Of a DNA stretch of 64,000 nt, positions 26,011-35,013 are shown piece after piece (positions within the stretch are counted from its first letter, which is position 1; each line of letters opens with the position of its first letter). The position numbers and the translations under genes were made by a program. The notes beneath the pieces were generated by a model. It saw nothing but the letters and a program-made list of their open reading frames with translations, was not told where the DNA came from and did no database searches. Source of the stretch: an uncultured Aquimarina sp. (lineage in GTDB: Bacteria > Bacteroidota > Bacteroidia > Flavobacteriales > Flavobacteriaceae); the NCBI GenBank assembly GCA_947501475.1, contig CANMWA010000010.1, forward strand, positions 1 through 64,000. The letters run 5' to 3'.

Positions 26011-27654
26011 ATGACAAAGAAAGTATTCCTGATTGTATTTTTATGGGTAATGTTTATACCTTGTAATGCACAAGACACTCATGCAATAAATAATTCACCA
26101 AAACTAGTTGTTGGTATTGTTGTAGATCAAATGCGATATGATTATTTAACTCGCTTCTATAATAGATTTGGCGAAGGGGGATTTAAGCGTATGATCATTG
26201 AGGGGTACAATTGTAAAAATAATCACTTTGATTATGTGCCTACATATACTGGCCCTGGTCATACATCTGTATATACAGGTACAACCCCAAAAAACCACGG
26301 AGTGATTTCTAATAATTGGTATGATAAGTTTAGTAAAAAAATGGTGTATTGTGCTAGTGATCCATCGGTAAAAGCAGTGGGGTCTGATAGTGAACTAGAA
26401 AAAATGTCACCACATCGTATGAAAACTACTACGGTTAGTGATCAAAATAGATTACATACTCAACTTAGAGGAAAAACAATTGGTATTGCCATCAAAGATC
26501 GAGGGGCAATACTTCCTGCAGGACATACAGCTAATGGTGCATATTGGTTTGCAGGAAAAGAAGAAGGGAAATGGATTACGAGTACCTATTATCGTGAAGA
26601 GTTGCCAGAGTGGGTTAAAAATTTTAATGAATCAGGCAAAGCTAAATCATATTTCAAAGTATGGAATACGTTATATGATATCAATACCTATAAAGAAAGT
26701 GGTGCAGATCAGAATCAATTTGAAGGAGGATATAAAGGGAAAGAAACTGCTACATTTCCTTATGATTTAGCAAAGCTAAAGGATCAAAATTCTGGATATG
26801 ATATTATAAAGTCATCTGCGTATGGAAATAGTTTGACTACAGATTTTGCAATTGAAGCTATTAAAGGTGAGCAGTTGGGATCAGATGATATAACAGATTT
26901 TTTAACAGTAAGTTTCTCAAGCACAGATTATGTAGGGCATAATTTTGGAGTAAATTCTAAAGAAATTCAAGATACATATTTGCGATTAGATCAAGATCTA
27001 GAAAGATTATTTGCAGCATTAGATAAAAAAGTGGGTAAAGGTACATATACAGTGTTTTTAACAGCCGATCACGGAGCAGTACATGTACCATTATATCTAC
27101 AATCGGTTAAGATTCCTTCAGGTTATTTTGATAGTAAAGGGTTTCAAGAGAACGTTAAGGCGTTTGTAAAAGAAAGTTTTAAAGTAGATGGTTTGATAGA
27201 AGATATATCAAACAATCAAATATTTTTCAATTATGCAGCTTTGAAAAAAAATGCGATTAATGCTGAAAAACTAGAGAAATCAATTGCTCATTTTGTGCTT
27301 CAGGAAAATCAGATTGATAAAGTGTTTACAAGAGCTCAGTTGCAATCTACAGAATACACTTCGGGCATTGCTGAGTTGATTCAAAAAGGGTTTAATCAAA
27401 AAAGAAGCGGAGATGTTGTTATGGTACTTGATCCTGCAACAATAATACCTTATTCTAAAACTGGATCTACACATGGTAGTGGATTAGCCTATGATACTCA
27501 TGCTCCTTTATTATTTTTTGGGCACGGCATCAAAAAAGGTAGTACAACCAAAAAAACTTTTATAACTGATATAGCACCAACAGTTTCGGCATTATTAGGA
27601 ATTACATTTCCTAATGGAGCTACAGGCGATGTATTATCTTTTGTGTTAGAGTAG
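26011..27654 (+). CDS. Alkaline phosphatase superfamily protein, PafA type
   Basis: A 547-residue secreted or periplasmic phosphomonoesterase with signal peptide MTKKVFLIVFLWVMFIPCNAQ. The catalytic block reads YVPTYTGPGHTSVYTG, so the nucleophile should be Thr80. Asn101, Lys162 and Arg164 fall at or within one position of the residues described for Elizabethkingia PafA, and metal motifs DQMRYD, TADHGA and GSTHGSG are present. PafA enzymes release phosphate from many organic phosphates without calcium dependence typical of PhoX. Its last 9 bases overlap the end of the convergent glycosyltransferase gene. Confidence 0.87.
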   Translation: MTKKVFLIVFLWVMFIPCNAQDTHAINNSPKLVVGIVVDQMRYDYLTRFYNRFGEGGFKRMIIEGYNCKNNHFDYVPTYTGPGHTSVYTGTTPKNHGVISNNWYDKFSKKMVYCASDPSVKAVGSDSELEKMSPHRMKTTTVSDQNRLHTQLRGKTIGIAIKDRGAILPAGHTANGAYWFAGKEEGKWITSTYYREELPEWVKNFNESGKAKSYFKVWNTLYDINTYKESGADQNQFEGGYKGKETATFPYDLAKLKDQNSGYDIIKSSAYGNSLTTDFAIEAIKGEQLGSDDITDFLTVSFSSTDYVGHNFGVNSKEIQDTYLRLDQDLERLFAALDKKVGKGTYTVFLTADHGAVHVPLYLQSVKIPSGYFDSKGFQENVKAFVKESFKVDGLIEDISNNQIFFNYAALKKNAINAEKLEKSIAHFVLQENQIDKVFTRAQLQSTEYTSGIAELIQKGFNQKRSGDVVMVLDPATIIPYSKTGSTHGSGLAYDTHAPLLFFGHGIKKGSTTKKTFITDIAPTVSALLGITFPNGATGDVLSFVLE

Positions 27655-28494
27655 TTTTTCTTTTATTTTTCTCCAGCGAAGTTTGCGAATAAAAATCCCT
27701 TCGTCTTTAGAAACAAGAAAGGGTTGTTTTTTTCTTTTTGCTTTAAAAAAACCTGCTAAATAATCTGTGATGAGTTGAGGTCGTTTTTTGAGTAATGCTA
27801 ATTTGATTGAAGCGATCATAGTGATCCAAAATCCATAGCGCATTCGATAAAAAGCTTCACCTTGTTTATATTTTGCTTTTGAGTTATAGGTGTTACCTGT
27901 GGGTTTTAGATGTTTTACATGAAGAGATTCATCGGTTTTAATTGCCCAATTATGGTATTGAGCAAGTAACTCATCTATAGTGTCCCATCCCATCGATGGT
28001 TTCAGGCCGTTAATATCTTCAAAACAGCCTTTTCGATATGCTTTTAATGCCCCCCGTATATGGTCTTTATTGGTAAGATTCTCTAATGTCCAGTCATTGT
28101 CTTTTTTGATATAACAAAAACCACCTACCATTCCAGTGATGGGGTTTTGTTCAAAATGATTTGTTATTTTTTCTAAATAATTTTCCGGAAAAATAAGATC
28201 TGCATCAAACTTACAGATAATATCATAATCAGAATTTAGAGTTTTATACCCATGGTAAAAAGCATTAATTACTTTACTGCCTGGCATGTGTTCTTCAGAA
28301 GAATCGGTATTAAGTAATGATACAAAATCATATTTTTTGATAAATGTGTTTACAATGCTTTGTGTATCATCAGTAGAGTTATCGTTGACTACAACTATCC
28401 TTTTTGGAAGCTTAGTTTGAGAAACAAGCGATGTTAAGGTTTTAGAAATAAAACGTTCTTCATTATGAGCGGGTATGACTATATAAATGTTCAA
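27646..28494 (-). CDS. Family 2 glycosyltransferase
   Basis: A 282-residue GT-A enzyme. It begins with IVIPAHNEERFISKTLTSL, has the DDNSTDDT nucleotide-binding loop (here VNDNSTDDT) and the metal motif FDADLIFPENYL, followed by GMVGGFCYI. The last 60 residues are basic with no membrane helix, so it is likely cytoplasmic or peripheral. It is the third gene of a minus-strand cassette (KAS III, methyltransferase, glycosyltransferase) with 3 bases between it and the methyltransferase. Donor and acceptor unknown. Confidence 0.88.
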   Translation of the reverse strand: MNIYIVIPAHNEERFISKTLTSLVSQTKLPKRIVVVNDNSTDDTQSIVNTFIKKYDFVSLLNTDSSEEHMPGSKVINAFYHGYKTLNSDYDIICKFDADLIFPENYLEKITNHFEQNPITGMVGGFCYIKKDNDWTLENLTNKDHIRGALKAYRKGCFEDINGLKPSMGWDTIDELLAQYHNWAIKTDESLHVKHLKPTGNTYNSKAKYKQGEAFYRMRYGFWITMIASIKLALLKKRPQLITDYLAGFFKAKRKKQPFLVSKDEGIFIRKLRWRKIKEKLL

Positions 28495-28497
28495 TTT

Positions 28498-29022
28498 CTA
28501 TTTGCTTCTCTCTGCGTAAACAATATAATATCTAGGAGTAAAGGATCGCAATAAAGGTCTAAATCCAAGTTTTTTAACAGGGTGTGTCCATTTACTTCGA
28601 GCTTTTATGTTCCAGCCAGCTTTTTCTAATAACCAATCAAATTGCCAATCTTCAAATTCATGATAATGTCTGTCCCAAGGATCTGTTTTGCTTCGGTAAG
28701 CAGGCGAGAACCATAGTTTAAGGGGTACAGAAGCTACAAGCTTATCTGCTTTGATATCTCGTAATACATTAAAAGGAGCGATGAGGTGTTCAAAAATTTC
28801 AAACGCTGTTACAATTTCAGCATCATTATTTTTTACTGCCTCAGTATCAAGATCAAGATCTTCACCAGAGGTATTAGATACTATATATCCTTCTTTTTCC
28901 ATAAACTCCACAAAAGGATTTTTAACTCCTAAATCCAGTATTTTTGCAGGTGCTGATACGTTTTCTCTAAGGAATTCTAATGTGTTTTTATATCTTTTGT
29001 GAGGAAAGCTTCCTTCGTACAT
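28498..29022 (-). CDS. Class I SAM-dependent methyltransferase
   Basis: A 174-residue protein. The SAM-binding motif appears as AKILDLGVKNPFVEFM, the acidic strand-2 end as SGEDLDLD, and a central motif as AEIVTAFEIFEHL. I start at 29022 (MYEGSFPHKRYKN); a frame from 29061 adds 13 residues of no family character. It is the middle gene of the KAS III / methyltransferase / glycosyltransferase cassette, with 86 bases to the upstream gene. Substrate unknown. Confidence 0.82.
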   Translation of the reverse strand: MYEGSFPHKRYKNTLEFLRENVSAPAKILDLGVKNPFVEFMEKEGYIVSNTSGEDLDLDTEAVKNNDAEIVTAFEIFEHLIAPFNVLRDIKADKLVASVPLKLWFSPAYRSKTDPWDRHYHEFEDWQFDWLLEKAGWNIKARSKWTHPVKKLGFRPLLRSFTPRYYIVYAERSK

Positions 29023-29108
29023 AGTAGTTGTATCAATAATTACGCATGTAAAAATAGGCAAATACTAAGATTACTGTCTACCTGGTGGATATAATTTTTT
29101 TAAAGGAT

Positions 29109-30167
29109 TTAATTTTGATATACAAAGGCATTGATATTCATACCAGCACCTACACTTGCAAATAATAAAAGATCCCCTTTATTTATCGATTGATTTTCTA
29201 TTTTTTTATTTAAAATAAGGTCATATAAGGTAGGTATGGTGGCTACACTACTATTTCCTAATTTTTGAATACTCATTGGCATAATCCCTTCAGGAACTTC
29301 TTGGTTATAAAGGCCGTAGAATCTTTTTACAATAGCCTCGTCCATTTTTTCATTCGCCTGATGAATAAGAATTTTTTTTACATCTGCGATATCAAAATCA
29401 GTCTTATCCAAACAAGCTTTCATTGCAAGAGGAACATGATTTAAAGCAAACTCATATATTTTTCGACCATGCATTTTAATATACTTGTTAGTATCTTCAG
29501 AATTTTGATTGTATGTCTTTCCGAAGAATAAAAAATTACTTTCTTCTAACGTATATGAAGCACTGATTGTAGAAATAATACCACCACTATCTTTTGTGTT
29601 TTCTATAATTGAAGCACCAGCTCCATCAGAATAAATCATAGAATCTCTGTCGTGATGGTCTACAACCCGTGATAAGGTTTCTGCACCAATAACAAGGCAT
29701 CTTTTTGCCATATCACTTTTGATAAATGATTGTGCTTGTATGACACCTTCTATCCAACCGGGGCATCCAAACAAAAGGTCGTATGCTACACAATAAGGGT
29801 TTTTTATTTTGAGTTTGTGTTTTACTCTTGCTGCAAGGCTGGGGATGGTATCTGCTTGGGATGAATTTTTATTAACATCACCAAAATTATGTGCTACAAT
29901 AATATAATCAAGTGTTTCGGGATCGATTGCTGCATCTTGGATAGCTTTTTCGGCCGATAAGAATGCTAAATCCGAAGTATTTTGTTGGGCAGAAGCATAT
30001 CTACGCTCTTCAATACCTGTAATTTTCTTAAATTTATCTATTATTACGGTATTTGATTGTAGAATTTGAGTTCCATTTTCATTATGAAATTGATGACTAG
30101 CAAAATCTTCATTTCTTTCAATTTCATTAGGGATATAGCTTCCTGTGCCTGTTATCTTAATATTCAT
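29109..30167 (-). CDS. 3-oxoacyl-ACP synthase III family protein (FabH-like)
   Basis: A 352-residue thiolase-fold enzyme. The Cys-His-Asn triad is intact: Cys135 in LLFGCPGW, His269 in ILIHQANEKM and Asn305 in LGNSSVAT. The match is to KAS III/FabH, enzymes that condense an acyl-CoA starter with malonyl-ACP; divergent members start special lipids or polyketides. Here it heads a three-gene cassette with a methyltransferase and a glycosyltransferase, not a fatty-acid operon, which hints at a dedicated product. No other fatty-acid genes are near. Confidence 0.88.
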   Translation of the reverse strand: MNIKITGTGSYIPNEIERNEDFASHQFHNENGTQILQSNTVIIDKFKKITGIEERRYASAQQNTSDLAFLSAEKAIQDAAIDPETLDYIIVAHNFGDVNKNSSQADTIPSLAARVKHKLKIKNPYCVAYDLLFGCPGWIEGVIQAQSFIKSDMAKRCLVIGAETLSRVVDHHDRDSMIYSDGAGASIIENTKDSGGIISTISASYTLEESNFLFFGKTYNQNSEDTNKYIKMHGRKIYEFALNHVPLAMKACLDKTDFDIADVKKILIHQANEKMDEAIVKRFYGLYNQEVPEGIMPMSIQKLGNSSVATIPTLYDLILNKKIENQSINKGDLLLFASVGAGMNINAFVYQN

Positions 30168-30462
30168 TTTCTATAATTGTGTATTCAGTAGTAAGATATG
30201 AATTAGAAATTACTTTATTATGCATGCATAAGACTAATTACGATGTCTAACGTCTTTATAATTGAATTTTACCCGGTTTCTATGTTAGAACTTCGTCATG
30301 AGGGTTGTAAATGCAATACAACCTGATATATTTTTTAAGTTTTGGCATAGTATCGCTAAGGTTAAACTTAAAAACGCAGAAAAGCGTTAGGTTTTGAAGT
30401 AGTTTCAGGCCGTAGTGTATTTTCTAATTCATAAACACCGGGTTTAATTTTAAAATAGGTGC
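30168..30462. other. 295-base gap with hairpins, no gene
   Basis: Contains a 14-base perfect palindrome around ATGCATGCAT (30218-30231), a 7-bp hairpin GGTTGTA/TACAACC (30303-30309 with 30317-30323) followed after seven bases by T6, and the small globin terminator (30370-30388). No coding frame is convincing. Confidence 0.5.
30370..30388 (-). terminator. Probable terminator of the truncated globin gene
   Basis: Read on the minus strand: AACGC, a 6-base loop, GCGTT and then T. The stem is only 5 bp (30384-30388 with 30373-30377) and lies 75 bases after the globin stop. Confidence 0.45.
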
Positions 30463-30828
30463 TTACTGGGTTTTTAATTGCATCACAGTGGCAATAGACA
30501 ATGCTCTTGTTTTGATTATATCTGCTTTTTCTCCTTGAAAATTCTGATCTACCGTTTTGTTGAATATTGATAACCAGGTTTTAAAATGAACACTTTCAAA
30601 ATTCTTTTTGTCATTAAGGTTTTTATGTATTTGTAATACATCCTTTTTATAATTTCCTTTTCTAAAAAGTTGTTGCTCCCAAAAATCAGTGATCTGTGGT
30701 AGGTGTTCTTCTAAATTAATTTTTGCTATTTTGGTAAAAAAATCGCCTATTGATGCATTCTTGAATGCATCTCTATAAAAAGATCTCATTAAAAATTCTA
30801 TGTCTTCTCTAGAATTGATGTCTTTCAT
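30463..30828 (-). CDS. Group III truncated hemoglobin
   Basis: A 121-residue cytoplasmic globin. Compared with Campylobacter Ctb from memory, His68 (IHKNL) is the proximal heme ligand and Trp85 (KTWLSIF) matches the conserved G8 tryptophan. FYRDAF and FTKIAKINLEEHLPQITDFW are standard for the group. Such proteins bind O2 or NO; the role here is unknown. It lies 72 bases downstream of the gcvP stop with a strong terminator in between, so it should have its own promoter, but I could not find one. Confidence 0.85.
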   Translation of the reverse strand: MKDINSREDIEFLMRSFYRDAFKNASIGDFFTKIAKINLEEHLPQITDFWEQQLFRKGNYKKDVLQIHKNLNDKKNFESVHFKTWLSIFNKTVDQNFQGEKADIIKTRALSIATVMQLKTQ

Positions 30829-30848
30829 TAATTTATAGTATAGCGATT

Positions 30849-30883
30849 AAAAAAGAGGCAGTTTTCTAAACTGCCTCTTTTTT
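30849..30883 (-). terminator. Terminator of gcvP
   Basis: A 16-bp perfect stem (30849-30864 with 30868-30883) around a 3-base loop, with the minus-strand arm ending in six T. It begins 17 bases after the gcvP stop. Confidence 0.88.
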
Positions 30884-30899
30884 AATAATTTATATATAA

Positions 30900-33755
30900 T
30901 CATGCTTCAGTCTCCATGTATTCTTCAATAGGAGTACAGGTGCAAATTAGGTTTCTGTCTCCATAGGCATCATCAACTCGACGTACCGAAGGCCAAAACT
31001 TATTGTCTGCTATGTATGATAATGGAAACGCAGCTTGTTCTCTTGAGTATGGAAAATCCCATGTGTCAGCTGTAAGCATTGCCAATGTATGTGGTGCATT
31101 TTTCATAACATTGTTTGCATTTTCTGTATGTGCAGCTGCAATCTCTTCTCGGATTGAAATCATTGCGTCACAAAAACGATCTAATTCGGCTTTGCTTTCA
31201 CTTTCAGTAGGTTCAATCATTATTGTTCCTGCTACAGGAAAAGAAACTGTAGGAGCATGAAACCCATAATCCATTAATCGTTTTGCTATATCAGTAACTT
31301 CTATACCATTAGCTTTAAAAGGCCTACAGTCAATAATCATTTCGTGTGCTGCTCTTCCTCTTTCTCCAGAGTAGAGTACACTGTAATGACCATCAAGGCG
31401 TTCTTTTATATAATTTGCATTAAGGATAGCATATTCTGTAGCTTCTTTTAATCCTTTAGCGCCTAACATAGAGATATATCCATAAGAAATTAAACAAGCT
31501 AAGGATGATCCCCATGGTGCTGCTGAAATAGCAGTAATAGCTTTATCTCCACCTGTAGATATTACTGGATTACCTGGTAGAAATGGAACCAATTGTTCTG
31601 CTACGCAGATTGGTCCAACACCTGGTCCGCCACCGCCATGCGGGATAGCAAATGTTTTATGCAAGTTGAGGTGACATACATCTGCACCAATGGCTCCGGG
31701 GTTAGTCAGGCCAACCTGCGCATTCATATTAGCCCCATCCATATATACTTGTCCGCCATTATCATGAATAATCTTGGTGATTTCTTTGATAGCTGATTCA
31801 TATACTCCATGCGTAGATGGGTAGGTAACCATTAAAGCCGCCAAATTGTCTTTGTGTTTAAGCGCTTTTTCTCTTAAATCATCAATATCTATATTACCTT
31901 CTTCGGTTGCTTTTGTAACCACGACTTTCATTCCTGCCATTACAGCCGAAGCCGGATTGGTACCATGTGCAGAGGATGGTATTAGGCATATGTTTCTATG
32001 ATGGTCTTCTTTGGATTCATGATATGCTCTGATCACCATTAATCCGGCAAATTCTCCTTGAGCTCCAGAATTTGGTTGGAGGGAAGTTGCAGCAAATCCA
32101 GTAATTTCTGTAAGCTGATCTTCTAATTTGTTTAATACCTCTTGATATCCCTGTGCTTGTTCTATCGGAACAAAAGGATGGATATTGCCCCATTGTGGAT
32201 CACTAAGAGGTAACATTTCTGAGGCTGCATTAAGTTTCATTGTACATGACCCCAGAGGAATCATAGAATGATTTAATGAGAGGTCTTTGCGTTCTAATTT
32301 TTTAATATAACGCATCAATTCTGTTTCAGAATGATAGTTGTTAAATACTTCATTCGTTAAGAATTCTGTATTTCGTTTTATGCTTGATTCAATAAGGTTT
32401 GTTCTACCTATTTCTTTAATTTTAATAGCTTGTTTGCCTGCAACTTTTGCGAAAATGGCTACTATAGTATTTAGATCTTCAAGAGTAGTAGCTTCGTTTA
32501 ATGATATAGAAACAGTTTCGGCATCTGGATAGTAAAAATTCACATCATGAGCTTCTGCTACTTCTTTTACTTTTTTTGCATCTGCTTTTACCCGTAGTGT
32601 ATCAAAGAATATAGTATTCAATTGCTCGAATCCAAGTGCTGTTATAAACTCATTTAATTCAGTGGCTGAAGCATTTACTTTATCGGCAATATATTGCAAG
32701 CCTTCAGGTCCATGATAAACCGCATACATTCCTGCCATAACAGCAAGAAGTACTTGTGCAGTACAAATGTTTGATGTGGCTTTATCACGTTTGATATGTT
32801 GTTCTCGAGTTTGTAATGCCATTCGCAATGCTCGATTGCCATTGGTATCTTGTGTGACTCCTATAATTCTACCAGGAATATTTCTTTTATAGGCTTCGCG
32901 AGTTGCAAAATATGCGGCATGTGGACCTCCATACCCTAGTGGTATCCCAAAACGTTGTGTGGTACCGACAACTACATCGGCATCAAAACTTCCAGGTGAT
33001 TTAAGAGATACTAAACTTAAAATATCTGCAGCTACCGCTACTTTAATTTCAGCTTGATGTGCTTTTTCGACAAAATCAGCATAGTCATAAACTTGACCTG
33101 ATTTTCCTGGATACTGTACAATAGCTCCGTAAAATTCTGTAGAGAATTCAAATTGTTGATGATCTCCCACAATAAGTTCTATGCCTAGTGGGATTGCTCT
33201 TGTTTTTAATAATGAAAGTGTTTGCGGAAGAATTTCTTCAGAAACAAAAAACTTATGCACTTCATTTTTTTTCTGATCTCTTGATCGTACTGCAAAAAGC
33301 ATTGTCATAGCTTCTGCAGCTGCTGTACTCTCATCTAATAAAGAGGCATTTGCTAGTTCCATACCAGTAAGGTCACAAACCATGGTTTGATAATTTAGTA
33401 ATGCTTCTAATCGCCCTTGTGCAATTTCTGCTTGATACGGCGTATATGCGGTGTACCAACCCGGATTTTCTAGAATATTACGTTGAATAACTGCTGGTAA
33501 GCAAGCTTCATGGTATCCTAATCCAATATAGGTTTTATACACTTTATTTTTTGTTGATAAACTTAGCATATGCGCAGCGTATTCTTGCTCACTCATTGCT
33601 GAAGCAAGATCTAGCGATTTTTTTAAGAGAATATCATCAGGAACAGTTTCATAAATAAGTTGATCTATAGAATCTACTTTGATTGTATTCAACATACTGC
33701 TTAAATCCTTTTGAGACGGACCTATATGGCGCAGTTTAAAAGAGTCGGTTTTCAT
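30900..33755 (-). CDS. gcvP: Glycine dehydrogenase (decarboxylating), P protein
   Basis: A 951-residue PLP enzyme of the glycine cleavage system; it decarboxylates glycine and passes the aminomethyl group to the lipoyl H protein. It is the fused single-chain form. The PLP-binding lysine is Lys700 in LNLHKTFAIPHGGGGPG. The start at 33755 (MKTDSFKLRHIGPS) matches the family N-terminus; a frame from 33785 adds 10 unlikely residues. A TATTTTTG box on this strand lies at 33790-33783. GcvT and GcvH are not in this window. It is divergent from the UbiA-like gene. Confidence 0.96.
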   Translation of the reverse strand: MKTDSFKLRHIGPSQKDLSSMLNTIKVDSIDQLIYETVPDDILLKKSLDLASAMSEQEYAAHMLSLSTKNKVYKTYIGLGYHEACLPAVIQRNILENPGWYTAYTPYQAEIAQGRLEALLNYQTMVCDLTGMELANASLLDESTAAAEAMTMLFAVRSRDQKKNEVHKFFVSEEILPQTLSLLKTRAIPLGIELIVGDHQQFEFSTEFYGAIVQYPGKSGQVYDYADFVEKAHQAEIKVAVAADILSLVSLKSPGSFDADVVVGTTQRFGIPLGYGGPHAAYFATREAYKRNIPGRIIGVTQDTNGNRALRMALQTREQHIKRDKATSNICTAQVLLAVMAGMYAVYHGPEGLQYIADKVNASATELNEFITALGFEQLNTIFFDTLRVKADAKKVKEVAEAHDVNFYYPDAETVSISLNEATTLEDLNTIVAIFAKVAGKQAIKIKEIGRTNLIESSIKRNTEFLTNEVFNNYHSETELMRYIKKLERKDLSLNHSMIPLGSCTMKLNAASEMLPLSDPQWGNIHPFVPIEQAQGYQEVLNKLEDQLTEITGFAATSLQPNSGAQGEFAGLMVIRAYHESKEDHHRNICLIPSSAHGTNPASAVMAGMKVVVTKATEEGNIDIDDLREKALKHKDNLAALMVTYPSTHGVYESAIKEITKIIHDNGGQVYMDGANMNAQVGLTNPGAIGADVCHLNLHKTFAIPHGGGGPGVGPICVAEQLVPFLPGNPVISTGGDKAITAISAAPWGSSLACLISYGYISMLGAKGLKEATEYAILNANYIKERLDGHYSVLYSGERGRAAHEMIIDCRPFKANGIEVTDIAKRLMDYGFHAPTVSFPVAGTIMIEPTESESKAELDRFCDAMISIREEIAAAHTENANNVMKNAPHTLAMLTADTWDFPYSREQAAFPLSYIADNKFWPSVRRVDDAYGDRNLICTCTPIEEYMETEA

Positions 33756-33782
33756 AGCGAAAAAACAGTTGAGATTTAGGCG

Positions 33783-33790
33783 CAAAAATA
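33783..33790 (-). promoter_or_regulatory. Candidate -7 element of gcvP
   Basis: On the minus strand TATTTTTG, matching TAnnTTTG, 28 bases upstream of the preferred gcvP start and overlapping the region upstream of the alternative start at 33785. It favours the shorter start. Confidence 0.4.
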
Positions 33791-33877
33791 CATATTAATT
33801 AATTAAAAATTTCACAATTAATTAACCACAAATGACTAAGTTTTTAACCAATTTCGGATCTTATTAACAGATAACCT

Positions 33878-33885
33878 TAAATTTG
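33878..33885 (+). promoter_or_regulatory. -7 element immediately before the UbiA-like gene
   Basis: TAAATTTG matches TAnnTTTG and ends only 4 bases before the GTG start at 33890. Transcription would start at or just after the start codon, so the message would be leaderless or the true start is further downstream. Confidence 0.45.
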
Positions 33886-33889
33886 TAAT

Positions 33890-34717
33890 GTGAAAACCCT
33901 AAAAAGCATATTTAGATTCTATATTAATAGTAGCATTCATGTCGCTATGGCTATTTGTGCTTTGGTACAGATTACATTTGTGAAATTTGAAATTGATACT
34001 GGATATCCGTTTCTTCTACTAATTTTTTTAGGATCTGTAGCTGCCTATAATTTTGTTAAGTACTCTAAGGTTTCTAAGTTATATCATCGACGATTAACTA
34101 AATCAATGAAAGGAATTCGCGGATTAACAATTCTCTCTCTTTTATTGTTTGTATATTTTGCATTTCAGGTGTCATCTAATACGTTGATCTATATGGCTCC
34201 TTTTATAGCTTTAACGGTATTGTATACTGTACCTGTTTTTCCAAACAGAAAAAATTTAAGAAGTATTGCAGGAATCAAGATTTTCATAATTGGATTAGTT
34301 TGGTCAGGAGTAACAGTTTTATTACCATTAGTTTATGGAGGTATAGATTTGAGTTTTGATTTTTTAATAGAGATGATACAGCGATTTTTGTTTATAGTTG
34401 TTATGATGCTTCCTTTTGAAATAAGAGATCTTGAATATGATAATATCGAGTTAGAAACAGTACCTCAAAAGATAGGGGTTACAAGGACAAAAGTTTTTGG
34501 AAGTATTTTATTAGTGTTGTTTTTGCTATTAACTGCTGTAAAAGATGAAATCTCTTCGATAGAAATTTTGAGTACAATCTTAGTGGCTACAATTAGCTTG
34601 TTGTTTCTTTGGGGTACAGAAAAAAAACAATCTGAATATTATTGCTCTTTTTGGGTAGAAAGTGTTCCGTTAATGTGGTTAATGGGGTTGTTTTTATTAG
34701 AAAATTTATTTAGTTAA
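33890..34717 (+). CDS. UbiA-like polytopic membrane protein
   Basis: A 275-residue protein with seven to nine hydrophobic segments. A motif near residues 177-196 (FEIRDLEYDNIELETVPQKIG) resembles the second Asp-rich motif of UbiA prenyltransferases, with Asp180 and Asp184 and the following VPQKIG. The first Asp-rich motif (N-x3-D-x3-D) is not intact: its expected place reads AAYNFVKYSKVSKLY. It may therefore be a divergent or inactive relative. The start is GTG at 33890; the ATG two bases earlier runs straight into a stop. Its last 12 bases overlap the end of the convergent minus-strand gene. Confidence 0.7.
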   Translation: MKTLKSIFRFYINSSIHVAMAICALVQITFVKFEIDTGYPFLLLIFLGSVAAYNFVKYSKVSKLYHRRLTKSMKGIRGLTILSLLLFVYFAFQVSSNTLIYMAPFIALTVLYTVPVFPNRKNLRSIAGIKIFIIGLVWSGVTVLLPLVYGGIDLSFDFLIEMIQRFLFIVVMMLPFEIRDLEYDNIELETVPQKIGVTRTKVFGSILLVLFLLLTAVKDEISSIEILSTILVATISLLFLWGTEKKQSEYYCSFWVESVPLMWLMGLFLLENLFS

Positions 34718-34960
34718 TTTTTCTTGTAATTGCTTTTTCATTTTGTCTTTTTGAGAAGTACTAATGGTATGAATATCTGTTTTTTTTAAAGTCTTTGTAA
34801 GCTTAGTGTTTCTTTTTGAATACACTCGGGTTACTTTACAGTATATAAGACGAATATTTAGTTTTACTATTTCTATAATAGAGGCTTCGCCATATTGGTT
34901 TTTATCACAAATATGTTTTGCTTGCTCGCATGATACAAATAACTTATTAGCTGTTTTCAT
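34706..34960 (-). CDS. Small putative anti-sigma protein, paralog with broken zinc motif
   Basis: An 84-residue basic protein clearly paralogous to the 87-residue protein encoded just upstream on the same strand. Shared features include Cys11, His16 and Cys18 in a C-x4-H-x-C-DKNQY pattern, VKLNI, LIYC, and a NxKLTK segment. At the place where its paralog has His-x3-Cys-x2-Cys, this one has Arg37, Cys41 and Thr44, so two of three ligands are lost. It is the third gene of the ECF sigma operon. Function is inferred from position only; it may be a decoy, a modulator or decaying. Confidence 0.68.
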   Translation of the reverse strand: MKTANKLFVSCEQAKHICDKNQYGEASIIEIVKLNIRLIYCKVTRVYSKRNTKLTKTLKKTDIHTISTSQKDKMKKQLQEKLTK

Positions 34961-35013
34961 TATAATCCTTAGTACTTCTTTTTTGGGGTGTTATATGCTT
35001 ATTTAGAATTAAT

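Noticed and set aside
30366..30500. Open minus-strand frame after the globin stop codon
   Set aside because: About 30 codons remain open in another frame and partly overlap the globin gene. There is no start codon context, and such a length is expected by chance.
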